NCBI RefSeq assembly: GCF_000517025.1
Contig: NZ_KI912096.1
Span: forward strand, 62,252 to 105,260
DNA: 43,009 bases
From: Halonatronum saccharophilum DSM 13868
GTDB taxonomy: Bacteria; Bacillota; Halanaerobiia; Halobacteroidales; Halobacteroidaceae
Direction: 5' to 3'
Below are positions 40,568 to 43,009 of the stretch, in pieces. Within the stretch, counting starts at the first letter, position 1. Every line of letters starts with the position of its first letter. The position numbers and the translations under genes are program-made. The notes below the pieces were generated by a model. The model had not been told where the DNA came from and did not search any database. It saw only the letters and a program-made list of their open reading frames with translations.

Positions 40568-41152
40568 ATGAAGAAATCCTTTAGAGTAATTTCTTTGACT
40601 TTGATTTTTTTATTACTTTTTCCTTATTTAGCTTCTTTTAATTCGCCTTATAAGCATATAGCCTATGCAGAAGATTTAGAAGATAAGACTGTATATAAAG
40701 GTGTTGCCGTTGCCCTTCTTTTGATGTACTTTGCTAATCGTTTTAGTAGTTCAGGTAATAGGAGTTCTTCTAGAAGGGGAGCAAGAATTGATTACAGTAG
40801 CTCTGATTTGAATGTTTTGGCTAGGGCAGTTCATGGTGAAGCTAGAGGGGAGCCCTATGAAGGGCAGGTGGCTGTAGCTGCAGTGATAATTAATCGGGTC
40901 TTAAGCGATGAATTTCCTAATAATATCTATGATGTTGTTTATCAAAAGGGCCAATTCTCTGCTGTTGATGATGGTCAGATAAACTTAACGCCAAATGAGA
41001 CTTCATTTAAAGCAGCTAAAGAAGCTTTATATGGAAGTGATCCATCTCTTGGTGCATTATATTTCTACAATCCAAGGACAGCTAGAACCTTATGGTGGTT
41101 AGAGACTAGACCAACACTAATTGATATAGGAAACCACAGATTTGCTGAATAG
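40568..41152 (+). CDS. Cell wall hydrolase, SleB/CwlJ family
   Basis: 194 aa. Signal/anchor at 1-37 (ISLTLIFLLLFPYLASF), then a Hydrolase_2 domain (about 78-190): LNVLARAVHGEARGEPYEG with the catalytic Glu, VAAVIINRVLSDEFP, YQKGQFSAVDDG and FYNPRTARTLWW. The family are lytic transglycosylases that open spore cortex (SleB, CwlJ) or vegetative wall. As the last gene of the tonB operon rather than near sporulation genes, a general wall-remodelling role is possible. A strong terminator follows. Confidence 0.9.
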   Translation: MKKSFRVISLTLIFLLLFPYLASFNSPYKHIAYAEDLEDKTVYKGVAVALLLMYFANRFSSSGNRSSSRRGARIDYSSSDLNVLARAVHGEARGEPYEGQVAVAAVIINRVLSDEFPNNIYDVVYQKGQFSAVDDGQINLTPNETSFKAAKEALYGSDPSLGALYFYNPRTARTLWWLETRPTLIDIGNHRFAE

Positions 41153-41156
41153 ATGA

Positions 41157-41190
41157 AAAAAGAGACCCAACAGGGTCTCTTTTGTTTTTT
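41157..41190 (+). terminator. Terminator of the envelope operon
   Basis: A stem AAAAGAGACCC/GGGTCTCTTT with loop AACA lies just after the hydrolase stop, followed by a GTTTTTT tail. Confidence 0.92.
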
Positions 41191-41200
41191 AGTGTAGGTT

Positions 41201-41242
41201 TATAGTGATATAGTGGCACAAAAGTGCAACTATATCACTATA
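41201..41242. repeat. Long hairpin beside the IS30 element
   Basis: TATAGTGATATAGT (41201-41214) pairs perfectly with 41229-41242. An inner GCAC/GTGC stem (41216-41219, 41224-41227) with loop AAAA is separated by a single mismatch. It lies 36 bp outside the left end of the IS element. IS30-type elements often insert at palindromes. Confidence 0.8.
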
Positions 41243-41277
41243 AGGTGTTATTTAAGAAAAAGGAACATTGTATAATT

Positions 41278-42486
41278 AAATGCACGGATAGTGCAAAAAA
41301 TAAATGACACATATGAATACCTCATATATAATGTTAAATAACCACAAATAACATAAAGTGAGGTATTGATATGTGCCAAGATAATTATAACACAAATGAG
41401 AACAAAGGTGAACACTTAAAATGGGAAGATAGAAAAGTAATAGAACACTTGTATAATCAACAAAACAAGTCTCCCAAAGAGATTGCACAAGAGTTAGGTA
41501 GACATAGAACTACAATAAGCAGAGAGGTTAAAAAAGGCAAAATAGAGCTATTAAATTGGGACTATACAATTAGAATAGAATATGATGCATTAAAGGCTCA
41601 AAAGGTATATGATCAAAATGCTACAGCTAAAGGAGCTAAAATAAAAATAGGTAAAGATCACAGGTTAGCTGAGTTTATAGAGGAAAAAATCAAAGATAAG
41701 TATTCTCCAGAAGTAATTGCAGATATGATAAAAAATAGTGAAGATTTTGAAATAGAATTACATTGGAAGACTATCTATAATTATATAGATAAAGGCATCC
41801 TATTTGTAAGTAGAGAAGAGTTGACCTATGGTAATTATAAAAAGTCTAAAAAGACAAAGAAGAAAGAAAAAGAATCAACTAAAAGACGTAAAGAAGGTAG
41901 AAGAATATCAGATAGGCCTAAAGCAGCTGATGAGAGGTTAGAAGTAGGTCATTGGGAAATGGATCTAGTAGAGGGTAGAAAGGGAAAAGGAGAGCCTTTC
42001 TTATTAGTTCTAACGGAGAGGTATAGTAGAAAAGAAATAATAGAGATTATACCTAATAAGACGCAGGAAGCTGTAATAAGAGGTCTGGATCGAATAGAAA
42101 GAAGAATAGGAGTAAAGAAGTTTAGAGAATTGTTCAAGACTATTACAACTGATAATGGGAAAGAATTTTATAACTATACAGGAATAGAGACTTCTTTACA
42201 AGAAGTAAATTCCAAGGACAAAGCAATATTATGCTGATGCTTACTCTTCTTGGCAAAGAGGGAGTAATGAGAACTTAAATAAAATGATTAGAAGGTTTTT
42301 GCCAAAAGGAAGTAGCTTTAAGAATCTTAGTAGAAATCAAATTAAAAGAATTGAAAAATGGATTAATAATTATCCTAGGAAGATGTTTGGTTTTAAAAGT
42401 TCTAATAATATATTTGAAATAGGTTTAAATGTAGCATAAATAAACACATCATATGAGGTGTTTTTTTCCATAAAGGCTGTGCATTT
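41278..42486 (+). mobile_element. IS30-family insertion sequence, degenerate
   Basis: About 1.2 kb. It surrounds a frameshifted IS30 transposase. Proposed ends are AAATGCAC (41278-41285) and its inverse GTGCATTT (42479-42486); further inside, both ends carry related CTCATAT/ATATGAG text. The match beyond eight bases is imperfect and no clear target duplication is seen, so the exact ends are uncertain. Confidence 0.65.
41371..42439 (+). pseudogene. IS30-family transposase, frameshifted
   Basis: The first frame (41371-42237, 288 aa) has an N-terminal HTH (SPKEIAQELGRHRTTISREV) and the DDE core with Asp in GHWEMDLVEG and TTDNGKEFYNY. It ends early at TGA 42235-42237. The +1 frame from about 42221 continues with the rest of the family sequence: YYADAYSSWQRGSNENLNKM with the catalytic Glu, then RRFLPKGSSF and FEIGLNVA, and stops at 42439. 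Joined, they would give about 355 aa, the usual length. The junction (about 42212-42225) has no typical A-run slip site, so this is a mutation rather than programmed frameshifting. Confidence 0.85.
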
Positions 42487-42528
42487 TATATTGCAATTTT
42501 CATTATTTAAGAAAAATATATTTTACAG

Positions 42529-42557
42529 TTGGAAAATGATTATAAATATGTTATAAT
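42529..42557 (+). promoter_or_regulatory. Promoter of the structured leader
   Basis: TTGGAA (42529-42534), a 17-bp spacer and TATAAT (42552-42557), just outside the right end of the IS element. It points at the leader and partial gene downstream. Confidence 0.65.
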
Positions 42558-42563
42558 ATAAAA

Positions 42564-42731
42564 AGGATATATTTAACACAAAAAACAAATTAGTCATAAC
42601 AATGTTATTATATCAAACTGGATATATATTAGAGTGAAGAAGCATAACTTGTTAATTTGGTTGCCTTGAGTTATGTAGAGCTAATGGCAAACCCACCAAA
42701 AGAAATTATTCTTTTTTTGGTGGGTTTTTTA
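42564..42731 (+). ncRNA. Structured leader: candidate pseudoknot plus terminator
   Basis: After the promoter comes a segment with CATAACT (42643-42649) paired to AGTTATG (42669-42675) and, interleaved, TTGCC (42661-42665) paired to GGCAA (42686-42690). The order is that of an H-type pseudoknot. A terminator stem (AACCCACCAAA with TTTGGTGGG) and T run follow at once (about 42689-42731), 83 bp before the next ATG. It looks like a riboswitch, attenuator or small RNA, but it matches no class I can name. Confidence 0.45.
42689..42731 (+). terminator. Intrinsic terminator in the leader
   Basis: AAACCCACCAAA pairs with TTTGGTGGGTTT across a loop of about 12 bases and is followed by a T run. The 5' arm abuts GGCAA, an arm of the candidate pseudoknot, so the two structures could compete. 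Confidence 0.85.
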
Positions 42732-42813
42732 TATACAAAGTAATAAGTATAGAAGGAGATACTATATAAAATTAAATTGACCGAACTACTAAGATGAGAA
42801 AGGAGGATAGATA

Positions 42814-43009
42814 ATGGTTAAAATAAGCTGGGAAGATAGTATCTTTTCTGATGTATCTAAAAATTTTGTCAATAACCCAAACCCTGACTTGGGTGAGAAG
42901 GTTGAAATTTTATTTAGAGTATTAAAAGGAGCGCCAATAAAAAGTGTTATACTTTGTTATGTACGCAATGGAGATGAAAATATCATTGTAACTAATTACA
43001 GCACAGGTG
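42814..43009 (+). CDS. N-terminal part of a GH13-like (alpha-amylase family) protein, cut by window end
   Basis: 65 residues are visible, with AAAGGAGGAT before the ATG. The text SWEDSIFSDVSKNFVNNP, then GEKVEILFRVLKGAPIKSV and VILCYVRNGDEN, resembles the Ig-like N-terminal domain of neopullulanase/maltogenic-amylase type GH13 enzymes. The catalytic domain is outside the window, so this is tentative. It is preceded by the structured leader. Confidence 0.5.
   Translation, partial: MVKISWEDSIFSDVSKNFVNNPNPDLGEKVEILFRVLKGAPIKSVILCYVRNGDENIIVTNYSTG

Noticed and set aside
42200-42240. Programmed frameshifting in the IS30 transposase
   Set aside because: IS30 transposases are normally one frame, and the junction has no clear A-run slippery site or downstream structure that I can see.

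Overview
The window looks like a chromosomal segment of an AT-rich, spore-forming Firmicute with a Gram-negative-type envelope, most likely a halophilic or halotolerant member of the Halanaerobiales (Orenia or Halobacteroides-like). This is inferred from four things together: the Bacillus/Clostridium-type order miaB-ymcA-mutS-mutL-miaA, the sporulation genes (spoVK-like, spmA, spmB), an ExbB/ExbD/TonB set next to an SLH-domain protein (which implies an outer membrane), and very acidic proteins. All supported genes lie on the + strand.

Region 1 (1-18.2 kb) is a complete, unusually elaborate type III-B CRISPR-Cas island. It runs: cas6; CRISPR array 1 (4 spacers); a collapsed third array; cas1-cas2; soluble histidine kinase 1; a tandem-receiver response regulator; a PIN nuclease; soluble histidine kinase 2; a DHH-like phosphoesterase; a CorA-type membrane protein; cmr1-cas10-cmr3-cmr4-cmr5-cmr6; CRISPR array 2 (3 spacers). 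Both arrays have the same 37-bp repeat, homologous leaders of about 285 bp with an ideal TTGCAT-N17-TATAAT promoter, and a shared terminator-like trailer hairpin. Cas10 has the cyclase-type GGDD motif but no visible HD nuclease domain, and no CARF effector is present. CorA next to a DHH protein matches the branch of type III systems that signals with SAM-AMP to a CorA membrane effector. The two kinases, the REC-REC protein and the PIN nuclease between cas2 and corA form a phosphorelay-like module, reminiscent of Detocs, that I do not know as a standard part of type III-B loci.

Region 2 (18.2-26 kb) holds miaB, a YmcA/RicA-like gene, mutS and mutL, separated by intergenic DNA rich in dispersed, partly palindromic repeats. 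Region 3 (26-35.6 kb) holds miaA, a Cys-rich small protein, a SpoVK-like AAA ATPase, a P-loop GTPase, two small membrane proteins, hfq, a TPR lipoprotein-like/exported protein, an ispH-S1 (rpsA-like) fusion, spmA-spmB and a PHP phosphoesterase.

Region 4 (35.9-41.2 kb) is an envelope operon: exbB, exbD, tonB, a cohesin-domain secreted protein, an SLH coiled-coil protein and a SleB-type cell-wall hydrolase. It ends in a strong terminator. Region 5 (41.2-43 kb) holds a frameshifted IS30-family element, then a promoter, a structured leader with a possible pseudoknot and terminator, and the 5' end of a gene resembling the N-terminal domain of GH13 enzymes.
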